Positions 1 to 6,245 of a stretch of DNA of 9,191 nucleotides are shown here, piece by piece (position 1 is the stretch's first letter; each line of letters begins with the position of its first letter). Location of the stretch: assembly GCA_947039985.1 (NCBI GenBank), contig CAMRAP010000056.1, positions 1 through 9,191 of the forward strand. The letters run 5' to 3'. The notes beneath the pieces were generated by a model. It made no database searches and was not told the origin of the DNA. It saw only the letters and a list, made by a program, of their open reading frames with translations. The position numbers and the translations under genes were made by a program. Origin of the DNA: an uncultured Odoribacter sp. Lineage in GTDB: Bacteria > Bacteroidota > Bacteroidia > Bacteroidales > Marinifilaceae.

Positions 1-44
1 ATTCTCCGGAGTGACTGGAGTTCAGACGTGTGCTCTTCCGATCT
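1..44 (+). other. Untrimmed Illumina P7/TruSeq adapter (library artefact)
   Basis: Positions 11-44 match the standard Illumina TruSeq read-2/index adapter from GTGACTGGAGTTCAGACGTG through to the terminal GCTCTTCCGATCT. Just before it, 3-10 read TCTCCGGA, the reverse complement of the i7 index TCCGGAGA (D702 in the TruSeq HT set, from memory). Positions 1-2 (AT) would be the end of the P7 GAGAT segment. The order P7 tail, 8-base index, read-2 primer and then insert is exactly that of a library molecule, so this stretch is synthetic and the genomic sequence begins at about 45. Any gene start called inside it, such as the GTG at 30, is false. Confidence 0.97.
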
Positions 45-563
45 AGAAATAATCGAGCAAGAGGCACTTTGTTTAGTACTCCCAAGAGAACGATTATTGA
101 AAACAATCTTTTTGACCACACTTCTGGTTCTGCCATTCTACTCTGTGGCGACTGTAATGGATGGTTTGAAACGGGAGCTTGTAGAGAGGTTATTATAAAG
201 AAAAATAAATTTATCTCTTCATTAACCAATGAGTTTCAATTTACCAATGCGATTATTTCTATCTACCCAGAAATTCCAGATTTGAAAAATCAGATTAAAT
301 ACTTCCATGGAGGGAAAGATTTTCCAGGTGTTGTCATAGAAGATAACTATTTCGAAACATTCGACAATCCTATCGTGTATGCAAAATCATTGGATGGATT
401 GGTATTTAGAAATAATAAAGTGGTAAAAAATAACGACTATCTACCATTTCATTGGAATAAACACAAATTCCTTTTGGAAAGAGTGACAAATGTCACTATC
501 GAAAACAATGAATTTGAAGGAGGTTTTGACTTAGAGAAAGATGTCAAATACACACTAAAATAA
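45..563 (+). CDS. Right-handed beta-helix protein, GH110-like (alpha-1,3-galactosidase type), 3' fragment
   Basis: This is the C-terminal part (about 172 residues) of a parallel beta-helix protein, cut at the contig end. An open frame continues upstream only through adapter, so the true start is missing. The visible protein has repeated helix rungs of the IIENNLF, VIIKKNKF, VVIEDNYF, LVFRNNKV and VTIENNEF type. It also has NRARG near its start and a GDCNGWFETGA segment, which resemble the C-terminal half of GH110 alpha-1,3-galactosidases and related Bacteroidota beta-helix glycosidases. Family members run to roughly 600 residues, so most of the protein, including any signal peptide and probably some active-site residues, lies off the window. 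If it is GH110, it would release alpha-1,3-linked galactose from glycans. The beta-helix fold is clear; the family assignment is from remembered similarity and the substrate is inference. The gene ends 27 bases before a strong terminator stem. Confidence 0.65.
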   Translation, partial: RNNRARGTLFSTPKRTIIENNLFDHTSGSAILLCGDCNGWFETGACREVIIKKNKFISSLTNEFQFTNAIISIYPEIPDLKNQIKYFHGGKDFPGVVIEDNYFETFDNPIVYAKSLDGLVFRNNKVVKNNDYLPFHWNKHKFLLERVTNVTIENNEFEGGFDLEKDVKYTLK

Positions 564-590
564 GAAACGATTCCGTTTACTAAACGATAA

Positions 591-633
591 AACAATCCCC
601 TCTCTTAGCCATATATCAAGAGAGGGGATTGTT
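591..633. terminator. Bidirectional intrinsic terminator
   Basis: The arms AACAATCCCCTCTCTT (591-606) and AAGAGAGGGGATTGTT (618-633) are perfectly complementary over 16 bp around an 11-base loop. The stem is GC-rich at its centre, and T-rich sequence follows on both strands (TTATTTTAG on plus, TTTTATCG on minus). It lies between the stop of the beta-helix gene and the stop of selD, two convergent genes, so it probably ends both transcripts. Confidence 0.9.
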
Positions 634-660
634 ATTTTAGAAAGAAAATTCAACGACTAT

Positions 661-1695
661 CTACACGACTTGTAAATAAGCACCTGCGGTATATTTTTCC
701 AAATAGCCGATTTCAAAAAGAGGTTGATTATATTTGGCTACAATCTCTCTCACTTCTTCTATATTTTCCTTTTTTACTGCAATTAAAAGTCCGCCAGATG
801 TCTGAGGATCGCACAGTAAAGGCTTGAAATTCTCTGGCATATCTATTTTATGCCCATAGCTATTGAAGTTTCTAAAAGTTCCACCGGGCATACACTCTTT
901 TTCTATATAATACTCTACCCCTTCAATTTTTGGGATAGAATTATAATTGATCACCGCTCTTAAATGACTTCCTTCTGCCATTTCTAGTGCATGACCAGCA
1001 AGACCAAAACCAGTTATATCTGTAAGAGATTTCACCCCTTTAACTTTAGCTAATTCAGCACCAGGTAAATTTAAAGTAGTCATTAATTCGAGTGCCACTT
1101 TCTTATCCTTGTCAGTGACAACACCAAATTTCTCAGCAGAAGCAACAAGACCTATACCTATTGGCTTTGTTAAAAATAGTAAGCAACCTTCTTCTGCTTG
1201 ATTGTTTTGTTTGACCAATTCACTGTCCACAATACCAGTCACTGCCAAACCAAATATAGGATCAGCACTACTTATACTATGTCCTCCAGCCAATGGAATG
1301 TCGGCATTATCACAAACACTTCGTGCACCAGAAATGACTTGATTTGCCACCTCCGCAGGTAGTTTATCCAAAGGCCAACCCAATATAGCAATGGCCATCA
1401 AAGGTTTACCACCCATAGCATAAATATCACTGATAGCATTCGTCGCAGCAATTCTTCCGAAATCAAATGGATCATCTACAATTGGAGTAAAAAAATCCGT
1501 TGTACTCAAAATGGCTTTACCACCTCCAATATCATACACTGCTGCATCATCCTTACTATCGTTACCAACCAGTAGATTTTCAAATACTTTAGACGAGCAA
1601 CTACCTTTTAGTATTTCTTCCAAATCTTTAGGAGCTATTTTACATCCACAACCAGCACCTGGGCTAAATTGGGTAAGTCTTATTTTTTCTGACAT
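661..1695 (-). CDS. selD: Selenide, water dikinase (selenophosphate synthetase)
   Basis: SelD makes monoselenophosphate from selenide and ATP; this is the selenium donor for 2-selenouridine and selenocysteine. The 344-residue protein aligns along its whole length with E. coli SelD (347 aa). The N-terminal loop GAGCGCK gives catalytic C16 and K19, equivalent to E. coli C17 and K20. The Mg-binding aspartates fall at D50, D67, D90 and D226 (E. coli D51, D68, D91, D227). GGHS, DITGFGL and CDPQTSGGL are intact. The catalytic position is cysteine, so the gene needs no Sec decoding. I chose the ATG at 1695 (MSEKIRLTQ) over an in-frame TTG at 1704, because it matches the family start and has GGAAAAG just upstream. 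It is the last gene of mnmH-yedF-selD, starting 15 bases after the yedF stop, and is followed by the 591-633 terminator. Confidence 0.97.
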   Translation of the reverse strand: MSEKIRLTQFSPGAGCGCKIAPKDLEEILKGSCSSKVFENLLVGNDSKDDAAVYDIGGGKAILSTTDFFTPIVDDPFDFGRIAATNAISDIYAMGGKPLMAIAILGWPLDKLPAEVANQVISGARSVCDNADIPLAGGHSISSADPIFGLAVTGIVDSELVKQNNQAEEGCLLFLTKPIGIGLVASAEKFGVVTDKDKKVALELMTTLNLPGAELAKVKGVKSLTDITGFGLAGHALEMAEGSHLRAVINYNSIPKIEGVEYYIEKECMPGGTFRNFNSYGHKIDMPENFKPLLCDPQTSGGLLIAVKKENIEEVREIVAKYNQPLFEIGYLEKYTAGAYLQVV

Positions 1696-1710
1696 CTTTT
1701 CCAATATATC

Positions 1711-2061
1711 TTATAATACTATTACTTTATCACTATTGTATTGAGCACCTACAATATCTATCATTGTTGCAATTGTTCCTACCTCTACCTCATCTAATTT
1801 ATGGTAAAAATTAAGACAGGTTTTGCATATCATCATATTTACTCCTTTATCTCTAAGCTCTTTTAATTCCTCTAAAACGGGCGAACCTTTTGTAGTTACT
1901 TTTGCACCATCTGCATAAAAACAGATATAGGTCGGCATCTCCTTTTCTTGAAGTAGTACTGATAAATAGTTCTTCAAAAGTAGTAAACTCAAGTCTTCAG
2001 GTGCCTCTCCCATTCCATATTTATTGATAACTATCGTTACTCTATTTTTGCGAACTGACAT
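1711..2061 (-). CDS. yedF: YedF-like DsrE-family selenium metabolism protein (no TusA domain)
   Basis: This 116-residue protein has a DsrE-like fold: a first strand VTIVINKYGMG, then FYADGAKV, then a cysteine loop ICKTCLNFY (C79 and C82) followed by EVGTIATMIDIV. This corresponds to the C-terminal domain of the selenium-linked YedF family, whose usual members carry an N-terminal TusA/SirA domain of about 75 residues. That domain is absent, and there is no room for it because the start overlaps the mnmH 3' end by 20 bp. Family members sit beside selD; a role as sulfur or selenium carrier, or in delivery to SelD or MnmH, is inferred from this linkage and not proven. The ATG at 2061 is the only sensible start. 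The tight placement between mnmH and selD argues for co-transcription and a role in the same pathway. Confidence 0.85.
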   Translation of the reverse strand: MSVRKNRVTIVINKYGMGEAPEDLSLLLLKNYLSVLLQEKEMPTYICFYADGAKVTTKGSPVLEELKELRDKGVNMMICKTCLNFYHKLDEVEVGTIATMIDIVGAQYNSDKVIVL

Positions 2062-3094
2062 TGTATTCTTCTATGATTTTTAATAAATTAGGAACAACAT
2101 GGTCTAACTCTAAGTTATCAATTGATAACTTAAAATAGTTTGTCGATCCTTTGGGAAATCTATTCTCAAGTGAACTACCATAAAGTTTATCGTAATAGTC
2201 CAAACAAATTTTAGCTGCAAAGGTAACATCTCCATTTAGACAAGCTTCTTGAGCTTTTTGACATTTATCAAATCCCAATCTTTTTTCTATTTTCAAAATG
2301 GATACAGCCAACTCTTCTGCATTAAAACAAGCATAATCTCGCATGATTCGTTCTAATCTTATATCATAAGAGGTATCTATCTCAACCAGAGGAGCCTCTC
2401 TCATTGTTTTCCAAAAACCTTGAGGAATAAAATTTTTACCGATATTTCTACTTTCGTCTTCAAGCCAAATCACTTTATTGGGATCGAATTGTACTAGTTC
2501 ATTGTAAATGAGATGTTCAAAATATTCTGACGATGGCTGTGGAGCATGTCCTATCGATCCAAATGCCGACCCTTTGTGATTGGCTAAACCTTCTAAATCA
2601 ATCACCTGCTCACCTGCTTCTTTTAACAGTTGAAGTATTTCTGTTTTTCCACCTCCTGTACATCCTCCAAGTAGCATAATCTTATACTCTTTGTCAAAGT
2701 AATTCAGCACATGATTGCGGTAAGCTTTATAACCATCCATTAAAACATAGGTTTTTAAACCAACCGTTTCAAACAACCAAGCCATAGAGGCACTTCGCAT
2801 TCCACCTCTCCAACAATGCACTAAAATCTCCTCTGATTTCAATTTCAAGGCAAACTTGGTAAAATTCTTCAATTTTGTACCCACCAACTCCAAACCTTTC
2901 TGCACAGCCTGAATCCGTCCCACTTTTTTATACATTGTTCCTACAATAGCTCGCTCTTCATTATCAAAAATAGGAAGAGTGTGTGCACTTGGGATATGAG
3001 CCTGCTCATATTCAGCAGGCGAACGAACATCTATAATAGGTAGTCCTTGAGCTGCTTTTTCTAAAAATTCCTCTACATTGAGATATTTTGCCAT
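2042..3094 (-). CDS. mnmH: tRNA 2-selenouridine synthase
   Basis: MnmH (YbbB/SelU) replaces the sulfur of 2-thiouridine at tRNA wobble position 34 with selenium, by way of a geranylated intermediate, using selenophosphate from SelD. The 350-residue protein has an N-terminal rhodanese domain (about 1-125) with IDVRSPAEYEQAHIPSA and the active loop CWRGGMRS, giving C94 (equivalent to E. coli C97). It is followed by a P-loop domain with Walker A GCTGGGKT at 144-151 and the family motif LEGLANHKGSAFG at about 168-179. Length is close to E. coli MnmH (364 aa). The ATG at 3094 gives MAKYLNVEEFL and has no Shine-Dalgarno site, as is usual in Bacteroidota. It is the first gene of the operon, with a TATCTTTG promoter element about 60 bases upstream. 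Its last 20 bases overlap yedF in another frame. Confidence 0.97.
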   Translation of the reverse strand: MAKYLNVEEFLEKAAQGLPIIDVRSPAEYEQAHIPSAHTLPIFDNEERAIVGTMYKKVGRIQAVQKGLELVGTKLKNFTKFALKLKSEEILVHCWRGGMRSASMAWLFETVGLKTYVLMDGYKAYRNHVLNYFDKEYKIMLLGGCTGGGKTEILQLLKEAGEQVIDLEGLANHKGSAFGSIGHAPQPSSEYFEHLIYNELVQFDPNKVIWLEDESRNIGKNFIPQGFWKTMREAPLVEIDTSYDIRLERIMRDYACFNAEELAVSILKIEKRLGFDKCQKAQEACLNGDVTFAAKICLDYYDKLYGSSLENRFPKGSTNYFKLSIDNLELDHVVPNLLKIIEEYNVSSQK

Positions 3095-3117
3095 TACATT
3101 TTAATGATTATAAACAT

Positions 3118-3145
3118 GCATTCTGTGAATTAATTTATAGAATGC
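3118..3145 (-). promoter_or_regulatory. Candidate 5'-UTR hairpin of the mnmH operon
   Basis: GCATTCT (3118-3124) and AGAATGC (3139-3145) form a perfect 7-bp stem with a 14-base AT-rich interior. On the minus strand it falls between the predicted -7 element (3156-3163) and the mnmH start, so it would lie close to the 5' end of the transcript. It could stabilise the mRNA, act in regulation or be fortuitous. No match to a known riboswitch was recognised. Confidence 0.35.
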
Positions 3146-3155
3146 TACAAACGTC

Positions 3156-3163
3156 CAAAGATA
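3156..3163 (-). promoter_or_regulatory. Predicted -7 promoter element of mnmH-yedF-selD
   Basis: Read on the minus strand this is TATCTTTG, an exact match to the Bacteroidota housekeeping -7 consensus TAnnTTTG, 61 bases before the mnmH ATG. No good TTTG-type -33 box is seen 19-21 bases upstream, so the promoter may be weak or activator-dependent. It lies in the 280-bp divergent region 3095-3374, which holds no gene I can support. Confidence 0.6.
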
Positions 3164-3319
3164 CAAAACTTATTGGAATCTATATTGACCCATTTTAGGT
3201 TTATTGCAATATCTACTCATTTATCACTTGAATGAGATCCTATTTGTAAAAAAATCATATTCTAAAATATTTTTCTATAAAAACATATGAATATGCCACT
3301 TAATCATATGAAAAATGTA

Positions 3320-3327
3320 TACATTTG
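3320..3327 (+). promoter_or_regulatory. Predicted -7 promoter element of the CPA2 antiporter gene
   Basis: TACATTTG fits TAnnTTTG exactly and lies 47 bases before the antiporter ATG. It overlaps the short palindrome TGTATACA (3316-3323), and two CATATG hexamers occur just upstream (3285-3290 and 3305-3310). A clear -33 box is missing. Confidence 0.5.
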
Positions 3328-3374
3328 TACAAGTTGTGATATAAACATAATAAAAAAATACCTTAGAAAAATTT

Positions 3375-4679
3375 ATGAAGAAAGTTATACTATTTTCCCT
3401 ATTCCTTATTTTAGGCCTTATATGTTCACAAACACTTCCACATTTACTCGGTGACCTTTATGTTTCGATAAAATCTGACCTGCACGCTTTAATGTTTATA
3501 TGTCTCTCATTTATAATGATAAATGTCGGTCGTGAATTTAAATTGGATAAATCCAAATGGAACACTTATGTTTCAGACTATTTTATAGCTATGCTTACAG
3601 CTGCTGCTCCTTGGATTTTTGTAACACTCTATTTTATGTTTCTTCTACCATCAGAATATATGGGAGATTGGGATGCATGGAAAGAAAATCTACTTTTAGG
3701 ACGTTTTGCCGCTCCAACCTCAGCAGGTATTCTATTTACGATGTTAGCAGCAGCAGGACTTAAAAAAATGTGGATCTACTCCAAGACACAAACACTAGCT
3801 ATATTCGACGATCTTGACACCATCATTCTTATGGTGCCACTACAAGCGATGATGATCGGCATGAAATGGCAACTATTTGTTATTCTAATATTTGTATTTG
3901 GACTTTTAATATTTGGTTGGAAGAAACTGGGAGTATATAAAATCAACCAGTCACCTGGCATGGTCATTCTATACTCTATACTTATTGTCGTTATCTGTAA
4001 CTCAACCTACCAACTCACCAAATATTTCTTTGGACCTGAGGGTGGTATTCACCTTGAAGTTCTGCTACCAGCATTCGTACTTGGAATGGTTATGAAAACA
4101 ACTCATCACTATTCAGAAAGTAATAAATTAACTGGCAATAATAAGTTTAAAAACAAAGCATATGCTATTATACGTAAAGTGACACATACAACAGATGAAA
4201 AATCATTCGATCAAATTGCAGCTGTCATATCCTACGTTTTCATGTTTTTAGTAGGCATCAGCACTCCTCTATTCCTTGGTGCAGAAATGGATACAGAGGC
4301 TAGTACAAGTGTCACAGCATCACAACCTATGATGTCTTGGGGCATGATTGCTATACATGTGCTTGCCATAACCATCATCTCAAACATTGGTAAAATGTTT
4401 CCCATACTATTCTATCGTGAACGTCATATATTAGAGCGTTTAGCGCTATCTATTGGAATGTTTACCCGTGGAGAAGTTGGAGCAGGAGTTATCATCATTG
4501 CTATGGGATATAGTTTAGGTGGTAGTGCACTTATCATCGCTATTCTTAGTCTGGTTCTCAATCTGATCCTAACAGGAGGCTTCGTTGTTATTGTAAGATA
4601 CTTAGCAAAACAAGTATACGGTAAATGCGAAGATGTACCAGAAGAGATCTGTGAAAACAAATGTGAGTGTGTTGAATAA
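3375..4679 (+). CDS. CPA2-type cation:proton antiporter with cysteine-rich C-terminal tail
   Basis: This 434-residue integral membrane protein resembles the Na+/H+ exchanger (CPA2) superfamily and probably exchanges Na+ or K+ for H+ across the inner membrane. It shows about 11-13 hydrophobic helices. GRFAAPTSAG (109-118) and AIFDDLDTI (142-150, with D145/D146) correspond to the helix carrying the ion-binding aspartates. GMFTRGEVGAGV (361-372) is the conserved late helix with a charged R365/E367 pair. After the last helix (to about 410) comes a soluble tail with four cysteines, C418, C426, C430 and C432, ending CECVE; this is unusual and might bind metal or respond to redox state. The gene stands alone, divergent from mnmH and convergent with the barrel gene 17 bases away. 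No KTN/RCK domain is present. The ion cannot be told from sequence. Confidence 0.85.
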   Translation: MKKVILFSLFLILGLICSQTLPHLLGDLYVSIKSDLHALMFICLSFIMINVGREFKLDKSKWNTYVSDYFIAMLTAAAPWIFVTLYFMFLLPSEYMGDWDAWKENLLLGRFAAPTSAGILFTMLAAAGLKKMWIYSKTQTLAIFDDLDTIILMVPLQAMMIGMKWQLFVILIFVFGLLIFGWKKLGVYKINQSPGMVILYSILIVVICNSTYQLTKYFFGPEGGIHLEVLLPAFVLGMVMKTTHHYSESNKLTGNNKFKNKAYAIIRKVTHTTDEKSFDQIAAVISYVFMFLVGISTPLFLGAEMDTEASTSVTASQPMMSWGMIAIHVLAITIISNIGKMFPILFYRERHILERLALSIGMFTRGEVGAGVIIIAMGYSLGGSALIIAILSLVLNLILTGGFVVIVRYLAKQVYGKCEDVPEEICENKCECVE

Positions 4680-4700
4680 GTAGCCTATTGGTGTACTTAT
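4676..4700. terminator. Weak convergent stem-loop spanning both stop codons
   Basis: ATAAGTA (4676-4682) pairs with TACTTAT (4694-4700), with a possible inner GCC/GGT extension. The stem includes the TAA of the antiporter gene and the stop of the facing barrel gene. It is AT-rich and lacks a T-run, so it is at best a weak bidirectional terminator. Confidence 0.25.
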
Positions 4701-5314
4701 ATTGTAAAGATTAAACCTAAACCTAAGTTCAAATACTCACGTGGACGTAATGAACTATTTCTAATCGCATTTATTATAGTTAATTCATTAGATCCAATTT
4801 CGTAGTATATTGCTATATCCCTTTTTCCTTTTTTACAAAATGGGCGCTTAACAACTATACGCTGTCCCAACATTAGATTAAAATGTATACTTGGATCAAA
4901 ACCATAGTAACCATATCCACCATCATAATTAGCCAAATTCGGAAGACCTAAATCAGGATCAAAAGCAATATTCACAGCCAATGCACAAGTTAATGGAATA
5001 AAATAAATTCCTTTATCTTTTACAACATTTACACTCCAAGGAATATAATTTTGCTTTAATGTGAATGTTACAAATCCATTATCCCTCAATCCTTTAGGCA
5101 CATACCCCAAAAGTATTTCAGTCTCCCATCTATTTTCAGAATAACTGTATCCAACACCAGCTGATATACAAGCAATATCCCCTGCATATTGTGCTTTCAC
5201 ATAATTAGGTCTAAAGCGATACTTTTCTTTTTTCTCTTGTCCAATAGAAAAAAATGGAGATATTATCATTAGTAGCACTAGGCCCCTTTTGATATTAAAA
5301 TAAAATCTCTTCAT
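4697..5314 (-). CDS. Predicted small outer-membrane beta-barrel protein, function unknown
   Basis: This 205-residue exported protein begins with MKRFYFNIKR followed by the hydrophobic stretch GLVLLMIISPFFSIG, a signal peptide probably cut after SIG (before Q26). The mature part alternates hydrophobic and polar residues and is rich in aromatics and glycine (for example GVGYSYSENRWETEILLGYVPKG, seen here from about 54 to 76), and it ends LGLGLIFTI. This pattern suggests a barrel of about eight strands in the outer membrane. The ATG at 5314 lies inside the 3' end of the phosphoesterase gene (20-bp overlap), so the two are translationally linked. My recollection is that similar barrel/phosphoesterase pairs occur in other Bacteroidota, which would suggest a joint envelope role. 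No enzymatic motif is visible, and the function is unknown. Confidence 0.75.
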   Translation of the reverse strand: MKRFYFNIKRGLVLLMIISPFFSIGQEKKEKYRFRPNYVKAQYAGDIACISAGVGYSYSENRWETEILLGYVPKGLRDNGFVTFTLKQNYIPWSVNVVKDKGIYFIPLTCALAVNIAFDPDLGLPNLANYDGGYGYYGFDPSIHFNLMLGQRIVVKRPFCKKGKRDIAIYYEIGSNELTIINAIRNSSLRPREYLNLGLGLIFTI

Positions 5315-6113
5315 AAGTATATCCTTCAGGAGTTACAGTAAATAATAAAAAACTACGCTTTCCCATTGATGCACACTGATAATACATAAAATCATCACCA
5401 AATAGGTCGTTTATACTAGTGTGATGACCATGTGCATTTAGTGCAAAAAGAGCTCCTCTGTATGCACAAACAGTCTTATGAAAAACATCTTTGACATTAG
5501 TATTAAATTGCTCTGTTCCAGGAGCAGCATGCATGATGACAATACTATTTGTATAATTCAATGAATCCTTCAATTCCGCCTCCATAAAAGAGAAATTTGG
5601 AATTTCTTTTGAGTCGTTATACTCCAAAGCATTTGTATTTAAACATATAAATCGAAGAAAACCTGCTGTAAATGCAAAATCTTCTGCCCCATACATTGTA
5701 CAATACGTATGATTGGCTGAACTCAGAATATCATGATTTCCAATCAATGCAACATAGGGAACCTTTAAATGTTTCATGTCATCATGTACCCAAAGGAACT
5801 CTTCTGTCATTCCAAAGTCAGTAATATCTCCCCCATGAACAACAAAATCAATGTGGCAATTCTCATTCACATACCCTACAAAATCTTCTGTTTCATCATA
5901 CCAACCTTGAGAATCTCCCATCATAATAAAACGAACGGTATCTTTATCTGCACATTTTCTTTCTATAATCTCAATACTTTTATGATTCAACTCTCTCAAA
6001 TCATCATCTCCCAATTGCGTGTCATAGGGATGGTAATCCAAAAATTCACACCCTAGCAATAAAAAAACGAAAAATAATATTTGAACTTTTTTTAAACAAT
6101 ACACTATACACAT
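5295..6113 (-). CDS. Lipoprotein metallophosphoesterase (calcineurin-like)
   Basis: This is a predicted two-metal phosphoesterase anchored as a lipoprotein. From the ATG at 6113 (272 aa) a short signal with KK then ILFFVFLLLGC places the lipidated cysteine at C22, followed by EFLDYHPYD. An in-frame ATG at 6137 would add eight residues (MIFALRIC) and an untypical n-region, so the later start is preferred; a GTG at 6104 is also possible. Metal-site motifs are GDSQ (66-69, with Q where many relatives have H), HGGD (93-96), GNHD (125-128), H195 in IVIMHAAPG, and AHGH (227-230, alanine replacing the glycine of GHxH). All expected ligands seem present, so it is probably active. The substrate is unknown: phosphomonoester, phosphodiester, nucleotide or phospholipid are all possible. 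The gene overlaps the downstream barrel gene by 20 bp. No clean TAnnTTTG element was found upstream. Confidence 0.85.
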   Translation of the reverse strand: MCIVYCLKKVQILFFVFLLLGCEFLDYHPYDTQLGDDDLRELNHKSIEIIERKCADKDTVRFIMMGDSQGWYDETEDFVGYVNENCHIDFVVHGGDITDFGMTEEFLWVHDDMKHLKVPYVALIGNHDILSSANHTYCTMYGAEDFAFTAGFLRFICLNTNALEYNDSKEIPNFSFMEAELKDSLNYTNSIVIMHAAPGTEQFNTNVKDVFHKTVCAYRGALFALNAHGHHTSINDLFGDDFMYYQCASMGKRSFLLFTVTPEGYTYEEILF

Positions 6114-6164
6114 ACAAATTCTTAATGCAAAAATCATACCAATAAAAGCTTATACTCTTATAAT

Positions 6165-6190
6165 AAATTCACTTTATTTAAAGTGAATTT
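6165..6190. promoter_or_regulatory. 12-bp-arm inverted repeat, candidate operator
   Basis: AAATTCACTTTA (6165-6176) and TAAAGTGAATTT (6179-6190) are perfectly complementary around a 2-base centre. It lies in the 108-132-bp divergent region between the phosphoesterase and nhaC, ending 23 bases before the nhaC -7 element and so next to the expected -33 region. The near-zero loop suits a dimeric regulator site better than an RNA hairpin. Confidence 0.5.
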
Positions 6191-6213
6191 CAGATCATTT
6201 AAATAAAAACCTT

Positions 6214-6221
6214 TAACTTTG
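6214..6221 (+). promoter_or_regulatory. Predicted -7 promoter element of nhaC
   Basis: TAACTTTG fits the TAnnTTTG consensus exactly and sits 24 bases before the nhaC ATG, implying a leader of about 15-20 bases. No TTTG -33 box is evident; the inverted repeat at 6165-6190 abuts that region and could be bound by a regulator. Confidence 0.6.
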
Positions 6222-6245
6222 TGATGTTCTTTAGATAACACATTT

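Noticed and set aside
30..44. GTG at 30 as the start of the beta-helix protein
   Set aside because: The codon and the next four lie wholly inside Illumina adapter sequence; the true start is off the contig.
574..586. CGTTTA/TAAACG palindrome just after the beta-helix gene
   Set aside because: It has only a one-base centre, so it cannot form a stable hairpin, and it adds nothing beside the strong terminator at 591-633.
1696..1704. TTG at 1704 as selD start (three extra residues)
   Set aside because: The ATG at 1695 matches the SelD family N-terminus MSEKIRLTQ and has purine-rich sequence upstream.
3095..3374. A possible small gene or RNA in the 280-bp divergent spacer
   Set aside because: No open frame with a start signal or recognisable RNA structure was seen beyond the promoter elements and the short leader hairpin.
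6114..6137. ATG at 6137 as start of the metallophosphoesterase
   Set aside because: It adds MIFALRIC before an already complete short lipoprotein signal; less typical, but not excluded.
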